This document shows positions 1 through 5,113 of a stretch of DNA of 5,113 bases, one piece after another (position 1 is the stretch's first letter; each line of letters begins with the position of its first letter). A program made the position numbers and the translations under genes. The stretch lies in NCBI GenBank assembly GCA_002479415.1, contig DLMZ01000041.1:10254-15366 (forward strand), written 5' to 3'. The stretch is from Firmicutes bacterium UBA7523. Lineage in GTDB: Bacteria; Bacillota; Dethiobacteria; Dethiobacterales; Dethiobacteraceae. The notes below the pieces were generated by a model. It worked only from the letters and a program-made list of their open reading frames with translations, did not search any database and was not told the origin of the DNA.

Positions 1-531
1 GTACTATGCGATTTGATTAATAGTATTTTAGCAAAAGAAGAAAAATGTATTGTTTGGACAAGCTTCATTGAAAATGTAGATTATTTCAACAGATCATATT
101 CACAAATTGGAACTGTAAAAATACACGGTGGTATGAAAATAACAGAGAGAAATCGTTCGGTTGAGAAATTTCGTTTACCAGAATATAAGGTGCTCTTTGC
201 TACTCCGGCATCTGCAAAAGAAGGTCTTACATTGACCGAGGCAAACCATGTAATCTTTTACGACCGTGGATTTAGTCTTGATGACTACTTACAGGCACAG
301 GATAGAATTCATCGAATATCCCAAACGAAAACTTGCTATGTTCACAACATCATAGCAAGAGAAACGATTGATGAATGGATTGATGTACTACTGAAAGCAA
401 AGCAGAACGCTGCATCACTTGTCCAGGGAGATATGTCATTGGAAGAATATAAACTAAAAGCGGATTATAGCTTTGGCGATATAGTAAAAGAGATATTAAA
501 TATTCAAGATTGTCAGGAGGAGTTGTTATGA
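1..531 (+). CDS. SNF2-family helicase, C-terminal part (5' end outside window)
   Basis: The reading frame is open from base 1 and gives 176 residues with no start of its own, so this is the C-terminal end of a longer protein. It matches the second RecA-like lobe of SNF2/Swi2 DNA-dependent ATPases. A strand with KCIVWTSF at about residues 15-22 is motif IV-like, and IHGG follows at about 41-44. The ATPASAKEGLTLTEAN stretch at about 67-82 is motif V, and QAQDRIHRISQ at about 98-108 is motif VI with its arginine finger region. Such proteins translocate on double-stranded DNA using ATP, and in accessory regions they commonly drive restriction, modification or anti-phage complexes. The Walker A and DEAH motifs must lie upstream of the window. 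The stop codon overlaps the ATG of the ParB-like gene (ATGA at 528-531), so the two are probably translationally coupled. The assignment as a SNF2 helicase is firm; the biological role is inferred. Confidence 0.92.
   Translation, partial: VLCDLINSILAKEEKCIVWTSFIENVDYFNRSYSQIGTVKIHGGMKITERNRSVEKFRLPEYKVLFATPASAKEGLTLTEANHVIFYDRGFSLDDYLQAQDRIHRISQTKTCYVHNIIARETIDEWIDVLLKAKQNAASLVQGDMSLEEYKLKADYSFGDIVKEILNIQDCQEELL
515..520 (+). promoter_or_regulatory. Ribosome binding site fixing the ParB-like start
   Basis: A perfect AGGAGG lies 7 bases before the ATG at 528. The frame could be extended to a TTG at 510, but that start would lie upstream of this site, so 528 is the better start. The site lies inside the end of the helicase gene. 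Confidence 0.85.
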
Positions 532-1514
532 GCAAAATTACGATTGGGAAAAAGGAATTCGAGGCTGAAGAAAAAATCCTCGATCAAAATGAATTGTTGT
601 TTTATGAAGAAAATCCAAGAATATATTCCATAATCAATTCAGATGGCAATATGCCTTCACAAGAAGGCATTGAAGATATATTAACAACTATGGATCATGT
701 GAAACAATTAAAAATATCTATAGAGCAAAATGGCGGAATCATTGACCCTCTCATCGTGTTAAAAAAGAAAGACAGCTATATCGTGTTGGAAGGCAATAGC
801 CGTCTAGCCGCTTATCGTATTCTCGCAAAAAAGAACCCTTCAAGATGGAAAGAAGTAAAATGTTCTGTTTTATCTGAAGACATAACTGACGATGATATAT
901 TTACGCTTTTAGGGCAGTATCATCTTATCGGCAGAAGAGATTGGAGCAAGTTTGAACAAGCTGCATACTTATTTCGAAAAAAGAACTCCTCCAAACTTGA
1001 TAATGATATCCTTGCCCAAAGTATAGGACTACCTACTCCGACCATAGAACAATATTTAAGGGTCTATAATTTTATGCGGGATCACGATGACCTCCGGCCA
1101 GACAAGTGGAGTTATTACGATGAATATCTAAAAAATAGAGGAATAAAGAAGTATCGTGATACAAGTCCTAAAATTGATGAAGCCTTTGTCTCAAAAGTAA
1201 AAACTGGAGAAATAAAGCAGGCCGTTGATGTAAGAAACCAACTTGGCACACTTGCAAAAGGAACTGATAAAACCGCCAAGAGATTAATGCAGGAAGTAAT
1301 TGACGGCAAAATTTCTATAGAAGATGCGCATGACCGTTTTGAGTCTACCGGCAAAACAGGTGGCGCATATATAAAAGTAAAAAAGTTCAGAGAAACGTTT
1401 GTTGATGATGATTTTCAAAAGAAAATTAAGGCTGAAGCTACAACGACAAAGGATATAGCCTTTGAGCTTAAAAAAATACAGAGAGCTGTAGAGAAATTAC
1501 TGAAAGATATTTGA
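528..1514 (+). CDS. ParB/Srx-fold N-terminal domain protein
   Basis: This 328-residue protein has a ParB-like N-terminal domain. NPR is at residues 29-31, followed by a helix and SIEQNGGIIDPLIV at about 64-77, then VLEGNSRLAAYR at about 86-97. The last is the equivalent of the GERR box of ParB, with GNSR in its place. In this fold the box binds phosphates or nucleotide (CTP in true ParB); some relatives are nucleases or modification-system subunits. Residues about 158-180 look like a helix-turn-helix. The C-terminal third is charged and helical, and I do not recognise it. No ParA gene sits beside it, so a partition role is unlikely. It sits between a SNF2 helicase (4-base overlap) and a radical SAM gene (24-base gap), which points to a DNA-targeting subunit of that module. 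The start is set by AGGAGG at 515-520. Domain call is strong; function is inferred. Confidence 0.88.
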   Translation: MSKITIGKKEFEAEEKILDQNELLFYEENPRIYSIINSDGNMPSQEGIEDILTTMDHVKQLKISIEQNGGIIDPLIVLKKKDSYIVLEGNSRLAAYRILAKKNPSRWKEVKCSVLSEDITDDDIFTLLGQYHLIGRRDWSKFEQAAYLFRKKNSSKLDNDILAQSIGLPTPTIEQYLRVYNFMRDHDDLRPDKWSYYDEYLKNRGIKKYRDTSPKIDEAFVSKVKTGEIKQAVDVRNQLGTLAKGTDKTAKRLMQEVIDGKISIEDAHDRFESTGKTGGAYIKVKKFRETFVDDDFQKKIKAEATTTKDIAFELKKIQRAVEKLLKDI

Positions 1515-1538
1515 GAATAAGCGAGGGACAATACATAA

Positions 1539-2966
1539 ATGCGGAAAATACTTTTAATCGAACCATCTTATAGAAATAAATATCCCCCGCTCGGGTTAAT
1601 GAAGATAAGTGCTTATCATAAAATACTTGGAGATGAAGTTGTATTTTGCAAAGGCACAAATCTATCTTTGCGGCAAGAAAAATGGGATAGGATTTATATA
1701 ACAACACTTTTCACTTTTTATTGGAACACAACAATAAAAACAATCAAATATTACTTAAAAAGTGTTGTTAGCCCCAATCAAATATTTATAGGCGGTCCGA
1801 TGGCAACAATTATGGCTGAAGAAATACTTGCTCAAAACGGGCTCGAAGAAGTTAATGTTTTACGTGGTCTTTTGAACAAGCCTAATATTCTAGATAATAA
1901 CGAGCACATCATTGATAACATGATGCCGGATTATTCTATTATAGACACAACAAAAAACCCTTTTCTTACATACAACTATTCCGTGAGCGATGCTTTCTTT
2001 ATTCACTCAACACGGGGGTGCATCAGAAAATGTGAGTTTTGTGCTGTGCCCAAAATTGAACCAAAGTTTTTAAAATATATTGATATTAAGCCGAATATTG
2101 AAAATGTTATTCAACAGTATGGAGACAGGCGCAATCTTATGATCATGGACAATAACATTTTGGCTTCACCCAAGTTGGAGCAAATTGTTCAAGATATAAT
2201 TGAGTGTGGATTCGGTAGAAATAACAATGACTATAAATACACCAAAAATGGTAAAGAGCTTACTAAAAAGCGGTACGTGGATTTTAACCAAGGATTGGAT
2301 GGCCGATTGCTTTATGAGCATCCTGAAAAAATGGAACTACTCAGTCGTGTCGCAGTAAAGCCGCTCAGAATAGCGTTTGACCATGCAGACGATGAGTTTG
2401 TTGAGATATATACTCGATGCATGTGGCTGGCCGCTGAAAATGATATTAAAGTTGCCTCAAATTATATTTTATTTAACTTTGAAGACGAGCCAAACGACCT
2501 ATACAGGAGGCTTGAAATTAATGTGTTACTTAACACACAATTCGAAGAAGTCGGTTACAGCACGAGAATATGGTCATTTCCTATGCGCTTCTCTCCTATT
2601 AAAGGAGAAGAATCGAAAGGTCGTAAGTTTTTAGGCGAGAAGTGGGTTAGAAAGCAGCTTAGGGGTATCCAATGTATCTTAAACGCGACACATGGCGTTG
2701 TCGGTCCCAAACATGCTTTTTTTCAGAAAGCTTTCGGTAAAGACCTTGATGAATTCAATAAACTTATTTGGATGCCGGAAGAATATATCATTTATCGAAA
2801 CAAGAATATCGAAAACGGTAATACTGGGCGATGGAATGAGCTATTCTGCCAGCTTGATGAAAACTCGCTTGCTGAATTCAAAGCTCTCATCGGCGATAAT
2901 GTCTTTGTCGGGAAAAAATCCAACAACAAGCTTATTTCAAAGCTTTTACTACATTACGTAGATTAG
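1539..2966 (+). CDS. Radical SAM protein with B12-binding-like N-terminal domain
   Basis: This 475-residue protein carries the radical SAM cluster motif C161-x3-C165-x2-C168 (in TRGCIRKCEFC), whose cysteines hold a [4Fe-4S] cluster that cleaves S-adenosylmethionine to a radical. Residues 1 to about 130 resemble the Rossmann-like cobalamin-binding domain found before many radical SAM cores: MRKILLIEPS, then YPPLGLMKISAYHK, and IGGP at 84-87. The cobalamin-ligating DxHxxG motif is not visible, so B12 may not be bound. Later core segments include MDNNILASP (about 203-211) and DFNQGLDGRLL (about 248-258). The substrate cannot be read from sequence; the helicase and ParB-like neighbours suggest DNA or a nucleotide. 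The ATG at 1539 follows GAGGGA (1523-1528) by 10 bases. The gene appears intact and co-transcribed with the two upstream genes. The family call is firm; a DNA-modifying role is inferred. Confidence 0.93.
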   Translation: MRKILLIEPSYRNKYPPLGLMKISAYHKILGDEVVFCKGTNLSLRQEKWDRIYITTLFTFYWNTTIKTIKYYLKSVVSPNQIFIGGPMATIMAEEILAQNGLEEVNVLRGLLNKPNILDNNEHIIDNMMPDYSIIDTTKNPFLTYNYSVSDAFFIHSTRGCIRKCEFCAVPKIEPKFLKYIDIKPNIENVIQQYGDRRNLMIMDNNILASPKLEQIVQDIIECGFGRNNNDYKYTKNGKELTKKRYVDFNQGLDGRLLYEHPEKMELLSRVAVKPLRIAFDHADDEFVEIYTRCMWLAAENDIKVASNYILFNFEDEPNDLYRRLEINVLLNTQFEEVGYSTRIWSFPMRFSPIKGEESKGRKFLGEKWVRKQLRGIQCILNATHGVVGPKHAFFQKAFGKDLDEFNKLIWMPEEYIIYRNKNIENGNTGRWNELFCQLDENSLAEFKALIGDNVFVGKKSNNKLISKLLLHYVD

Positions 2967-2972
2967 AGGAAG
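2966..2972 (+). promoter_or_regulatory. Orphan ribosome binding site before a lost start codon
   Basis: GAGGAAG overlaps the end of the radical SAM stop codon and lies 5 bases before an ATA codon at 2978-2980. The downstream frame reads as plausible protein, yet no ATG, GTG or TTG stands at this position. An ATG to ATA change at the start of the next operon gene is the simplest reading. Confidence 0.5.
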
Positions 2973-2977
2973 TCATT

Positions 2978-3376
2978 ATATCATATCTTTTTAATAAAGA
3001 GGTTGATAAATCATTGTTATCACATGGACTAGCCATTCCAATATCGGCGATAAACACTTTGAGCCAAGTACAAACTGTAAGTCCTTCAAGGGGAAAATCA
3101 GTACCAATGAAATTTTAATCAGAATTTCTTTGAGGCAAGAAGATACAATGTTAATCTCAAAGACTCAAACAGAGAAATGTGGCAAATTTTATATACTCCT
3201 AATGGCGATTTAGCAAATGCTTTTAATAACGCTTTCAAACATTAAAGTATCGATAATCAATTTATATCTCTATATGGTGAGAATAATAAATTATATATTG
3301 ATTCATTTAACGAGGAAGACATTATCGATATAAAAAAACTATTGATAATCTTGATAATGACGAAATGGAAATTATG
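2978..3376 (+). pseudogene. Decayed fourth operon gene, unknown family
   Basis: No intact gene lies here, but joined frames give a coherent protein-like sequence of about 130 residues. From ATA at 2978 the frame reads SYLFNKEVDKSLLSHG and on to SVPM at 3109. An extra A in 3110-3112 then shifts the frame; the original frame stops at TAA 3116-3118. The shifted frame reads NFNQNFFEARRYNVNL, then NREMWQILYTPNGDLANAF, and hits TAA at 3243-3245. It resumes as SIDNQFISLYGENNKLYIDS to DIIDIKK. Loss of one A in the run 3332-3338 shifts it again to TIDNLDNDEMEI, where the composition changes. Four independent lesions argue for a true pseudogene rather than sequencing error alone. It follows the radical SAM gene by about 11 bases, so it was probably the fourth member of that operon. 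I do not recognise the family. The 3' end is probably also missing, cut at the junction near 3376. Confidence 0.6.
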
Positions 3377-3477
3377 CCATCCACCATGCGGCTGCGCTTT
3401 TTGCCGCCGCCCTGTGTTGCGTACTTTGCGGCAAAAACCAGGAGCTGTGCAGCATGATGTATAAGAAACAACGCTAA
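3371..3477 (+). other. G+C-rich junction segment with gene-end-like scrap
   Basis: The composition changes abruptly from AT-rich to G+C-rich at about 3371-3380. One frame, open from 3361 after a TGA, runs to TAA at 3475-3477 and reads as an alanine/cysteine-rich stretch (HHAAALFAAALCC) followed by GKNQELCSMMYKKQR. This could be the tail of a gene brought in by recombination, or chance. There is also a perfect 10-base inverted repeat, TTTTTGCCGC at 3398-3407 and GCGGCAAAAA at 3428-3437, with a 20-base loop. No start codon with a ribosome site is seen, so I do not call a gene. Confidence 0.35.
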
Positions 3478-3480
3478 AAC

Positions 3481-3506
3481 ACCGACATATTAAAGTTTTT
3501 GTCGGT
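3481..3506 (+). promoter_or_regulatory. Upstream AbiEi operator (inverted repeat 1)
   Basis: A perfect 7-base inverted repeat, ACCGACA at 3481-3487 and TGTCGGT at 3500-3506, is separated by 12 bases. It ends 9 bases before the -35 box. The same arms and the same 12-base spacing recur after the -10 box. AbiEi antitoxins are known to repress their own promoter by binding paired inverted repeats through their winged helix-turn-helix domain, so this is very probably one of the two operators. Binding by this AbiEi is inferred. Confidence 0.8.
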
Positions 3507-3515
3507 AAATTTGTG

Positions 3516-3545
3516 TTGACATCGCCAGAGGCTCTTTGTTATAAT
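3516..3545 (+). promoter_or_regulatory. Promoter of the abiE operon
   Basis: TTGACA at 3516-3521 and TATAAT at 3540-3545 both match the vegetative sigma consensus exactly, with an 18-base spacer. Transcription should start about 3551-3553, inside the gap before the second inverted repeat. Such a strong promoter placed between two operators fits a tightly autorepressed toxin-antitoxin operon. Confidence 0.88.
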
Positions 3546-3556
3546 AACACTAAATT

Positions 3557-3582
3557 ACCGACAATTATGATGCTTTGTCGGC
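3557..3582 (+). promoter_or_regulatory. Downstream AbiEi operator (inverted repeat 2)
   Basis: ACCGACA at 3557-3563 and TGTCGGC at 3576-3582 form an inverted repeat with 12 bases between the arms, identical to the upstream repeat except for the last base. It covers the expected start of the transcript and ends before the ribosome site at about 3591-3595. Its centre lies 76 bases from that of repeat 1, roughly seven helical turns. Both sites could therefore face the same side of the DNA and bind cooperatively. Confidence 0.8.
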
Positions 3583-3600
3583 ATATTAGTGGTGATTCAA

Positions 3601-4194
3601 ATGGATCAAAAAAGCCTTGAAAAAGCATTTGCAAGCAACAACGGGGTACTTAAAACCTCGCAGCTTGCTGCGCTTAAAATCTATTCAACAGATATAAAAC
3701 GTCTGATTAAAAAAGGAGTTATTGAGAAAATCAAGGCAGGATATTATCGTAATCTATCTGATGATACAGGCGAAGCGGCCATCATCGCCCGTCTCTTTCC
3801 TGATGGTGTACTCTGGCTTAATACCGCTCTTTTTTATTATGGATACAGTGACAGGACGCCAATGCAATGGGATATCATCATAAGCAAAAACGCTTCCCGC
3901 TCTCGGTTTGAGATTGATTATCCTCATATAAACCCGCTCTTTGTGACGCCGGAGCGTCTCTCTTACGGTGTAACCACCATAGAAATTGATGGCTGTACCC
4001 TGAATATTTTTGACCGTGACAGGCTTATCTGCGAGTGTCTCAAATACGAAGCTGACATAGATAAAGAAACTTTTAATAAAGCGATTCAAGCATACCTCAC
4101 CGACTCGAAAAAAAACATAAAGAACCTTCTGGCTTATGCCAAGCGCAGAAAGGTGACAAAACGGGTGCATGATGTGATAGGGGTGTGGCTGTGA
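3601..4194 (+). CDS. abiEi: AbiEi-type antitoxin and transcriptional repressor
   Basis: This 197-residue protein has the AbiEi layout. Residues about 15-50 form a winged helix-turn-helix (GVLKTSQLAAL, then IKRLIKKGVIEKIKAGYYR, the last being the wing). A C-terminal antitoxin domain follows, with the family-like segments LNTALFYYGYSDRTP (about 73-87), YGVTTIEIDG (122-131) and FDRDRLICECLKY (137-149). AbiEi neutralises AbiEii without stable complex formation (type IV system) and represses its own operon by DNA binding. The promoter with two matching inverted repeats directly upstream supports this. I chose ATG 3601 because GGTGA at 3591-3595 lies 5 bases before it. GTG codons at 3589 and 3592 are possible alternatives and would add four or three residues. 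The lysine/arginine-rich end (KRRKVTKRVH) is typical of a basic C-terminus. TGA overlaps the next ATG, coupling antitoxin and toxin translation. Confidence 0.92.
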   Translation: MDQKSLEKAFASNNGVLKTSQLAALKIYSTDIKRLIKKGVIEKIKAGYYRNLSDDTGEAAIIARLFPDGVLWLNTALFYYGYSDRTPMQWDIIISKNASRSRFEIDYPHINPLFVTPERLSYGVTTIEIDGCTLNIFDRDRLICECLKYEADIDKETFNKAIQAYLTDSKKNIKNLLAYAKRRKVTKRVHDVIGVWL

Positions 4195-5084
4195 TGGATA
4201 TAGGTGCTTCAGTAATTGCAAGGCTTAAAAATAAAGCGCAGACTTCCGGGATGTCCTTTCAGATTCACCTGCGTTTGTTCTGTCAGGAAGAATTTTTACG
4301 GAAGCTCTCGCTTTCAAAATACGCTGACACTCTGGTTCTAAAAGGCGGACTTTTTCTTTTTGTTCTGAGTGGATTTGAAAGTCGTGCCACCATAGATGTT
4401 GACTTTCTTCTGCGGCAAATTCCTGGCAGCGTTGAAGATGCACGGCGGATTGTTTCGGAAATCATTAACACTCCAAGCGGCAACGACTTCATTACTTTTG
4501 AAATGAGCAGCTTTGAGGAAATCACGCCGCAAAGAAAATATAAAGGCGTCAGCTTTCAGCTTACAGGCAAAATTATGAATACAAAAACTCCTTTCAATGT
4601 GGACTTCGGCATCGGAGATGTCATCGTACCAAAAGCGGAAAAACGAATCGTCCCGCCCCAGCTTGATACCTTTGCTCCGCCTGAAATCAGTACATATTCT
4701 CTTGAAAGCACCGTTGCTGAAAAGTTTGATGCAATGCTTCAGCGAATGGAGCTTACGAGCCGGATGAAAGATTATTATGACATTTACTTCATCGCCCATA
4801 CCTTTGATTTTGACGGACGAAATCTGCAGGAGGCTATCATGCAGACCCTGCAGAACCGAGGTACTGATTATGACCGCAGTAGCTTTGATGAGATTATCAG
4901 CTTCTCAGAAAACGAAGCCATGTTGGTAAAGTGGCGGCAATTTTTAAGACGCACCAAGCTGCCGAATATCGAGTTTAATGAGGTTACCGCCTTGTTAAAT
5001 ACTTTCCTCGGCGGCATCTGGAATGCGGTTATTAATGAGGACGAATGGCTTAAAAACTGGAACTGTCAGACCACATCATGGTAG
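4194..5084 (+). CDS. abiEii: AbiEii-type nucleotidyltransferase toxin
   Basis: This 296-residue protein belongs to the AbiEii/AbiGii (DUF1814) family of DNA polymerase beta-like nucleotidyltransferases. The LVLKGG loop ends with GG at residues 51-52. R64-x-T66-x-D68-x-D70 (in SRATIDVDFL) gives the two metal-binding aspartates. VDFGIGD at 136-142 is the third acidic strand, and EKFDAML at 176-182 and RMKDYYDIYFI at 190-200 are the late conserved motifs. All expected catalytic positions seem present, so the toxin should be active. Related toxins use a nucleotide triphosphate to halt growth, and characterised relatives such as the MenT toxins modify tRNA; the target here is unknown. In abortive infection it limits phage spread. 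ATG 4194 shares its A with the abiEi TGA (TGATG), with AGGGG at 4179-4183 upstream. A GTG at 4185 is less likely. The stop lies just before a tRNA fragment, and no terminator is seen. Confidence 0.93.
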   Translation: MDIGASVIARLKNKAQTSGMSFQIHLRLFCQEEFLRKLSLSKYADTLVLKGGLFLFVLSGFESRATIDVDFLLRQIPGSVEDARRIVSEIINTPSGNDFITFEMSSFEEITPQRKYKGVSFQLTGKIMNTKTPFNVDFGIGDVIVPKAEKRIVPPQLDTFAPPEISTYSLESTVAEKFDAMLQRMELTSRMKDYYDIYFIAHTFDFDGRNLQEAIMQTLQNRGTDYDRSSFDEIISFSENEAMLVKWRQFLRRTKLPNIEFNEVTALLNTFLGGIWNAVINEDEWLKNWNCQTTSW

Positions 5085-5113
5085 GGGCTTGTGGGTTCGA
5101 ATCCCACTCTCTC
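5085..5113 (+). tRNA. 3' fragment of a tRNA (probably Ser), likely island attachment site
   Basis: GTGGG at 5091-5095, loop TTCGAAT at 5096-5102 and CCCAC at 5103-5107 make a perfect canonical T-arm. It is followed by TCTCTC, the start of a 3' acceptor strand, where the window ends. No pairing GAGAGA-type 5' strand, D-arm or anticodon arm occurs in the preceding bases, which are the end of abiEii. It is therefore only the 3' part of a tRNA. The implied acceptor GGAGAGA/TCTCTCC is typical of bacterial tRNA-Ser; this identity is inference. A 3' tRNA remnant is the usual product of tyrosine-recombinase integration into a tRNA gene. The intact tRNA would then lie at the other end of the island, in the same orientation. 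Confidence 0.72.

Noticed and set aside
2377..2961. Two shorter plus-strand open frames inside the radical SAM gene.
   Set aside because: They are out-of-frame readings of a gene whose own frame is intact and conserved-looking throughout.
2900..2977. The frame of the dead gene stays open back to base 2900, so the gene might overlap the end of the radical SAM gene.
   Set aside because: No ATG, GTG or TTG occurs in that frame between 2900 and 2977, whereas a good ribosome site sits 5 bases before the ATA at 2978.
3332..3340. The A run followed by CT could act as a -1 slippery site (A AAA AAA C) that would rejoin the frame.
   Set aside because: An in-frame TAA lies upstream at 3243-3245 and the gene lacks a start codon, so programmed frameshifting would have no purpose; a one-base deletion in a homopolymer is simpler.
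3398..3437. The 10-base inverted repeat as a transcription terminator.
   Set aside because: The T run is on the 5' side and the A run on the 3' side of the stem, the reverse of an intrinsic terminator, and the 20-base loop is long.
3754..4221. A 155-codon open frame on the minus strand opposite abiEi.
   Set aside because: It lies opposite a well-supported family member, its translation shows no recognisable motif, and no ribosome site supports it.
4338..4799. A 153-codon open frame on the minus strand opposite abiEii.
   Set aside because: It is antisense to the conserved nucleotidyltransferase motifs and reads as low-quality protein sequence.
5010..5113. A complete tRNA gene at the right edge.
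   Set aside because: The preceding 80 bases are abiEii coding sequence and contain no acceptor 5' strand able to pair with TCTCTC, no D-arm and no anticodon arm.

Overview
The base composition (AT-rich genes with moderately higher G+C patches), the strong AGGAGG-type ribosome sites and the consensus sigma-70/SigA-like promoter suggest a low-to-mid G+C Firmicute, most likely a member of the Clostridia. This is inference; no taxonomic marker is present. The layout, tight accessory operons and a right edge inside the 3' part of a tRNA, fits the terminal part of a tRNA-integrated genomic island or integrative element.

Bases 1-2966 hold a compact AT-rich operon read left to right. It contains the C-terminal end of a SNF2-family helicase (cut by the window start), a ParB/Srx-fold protein whose ATG overlaps the helicase stop (ATGA), and a radical SAM enzyme with a B12-binding-like N-terminal region. 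This trio (DNA motor, ParB-like DNA-handling protein, radical-chemistry enzyme) looks like a DNA-modification or anti-phage module. That role is inferred from gene content, not read directly from the sequence.

Bases about 2967-3376 hold what I read as a fourth operon gene that has decayed. A ribosome site sits in front of ATA instead of ATG, followed by a +1 frameshift, an in-frame TAA and a one-base loss in an A run. Joined across these lesions it gives about 130 coherent codons of a protein I do not recognise. At about 3371-3380 the composition switches abruptly to G+C-rich DNA, a probable recombination junction with a short gene-end-like scrap.

Bases 3481-5084 are a complete AbiE-type (type IV) toxin-antitoxin / abortive-infection cassette. 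It has a TTGACA-18-TATAAT promoter flanked by two matching inverted repeats (ACCGACA, 12-base spacer, TGTCGGT/C), which are very probably AbiEi operators. abiEi (antitoxin and repressor) follows, and its TGA overlaps the ATG of abiEii (nucleotidyltransferase toxin).

Right after the toxin stop codon the window ends in a tRNA T-arm plus part of the 3' acceptor strand, with no matching 5' half. This is most simply the attachment-site remnant of the island, probably at a tRNA-Ser gene. The window therefore combines a candidate DNA-modification operon that has lost a partner gene with an intact AbiE cassette at the island's end.
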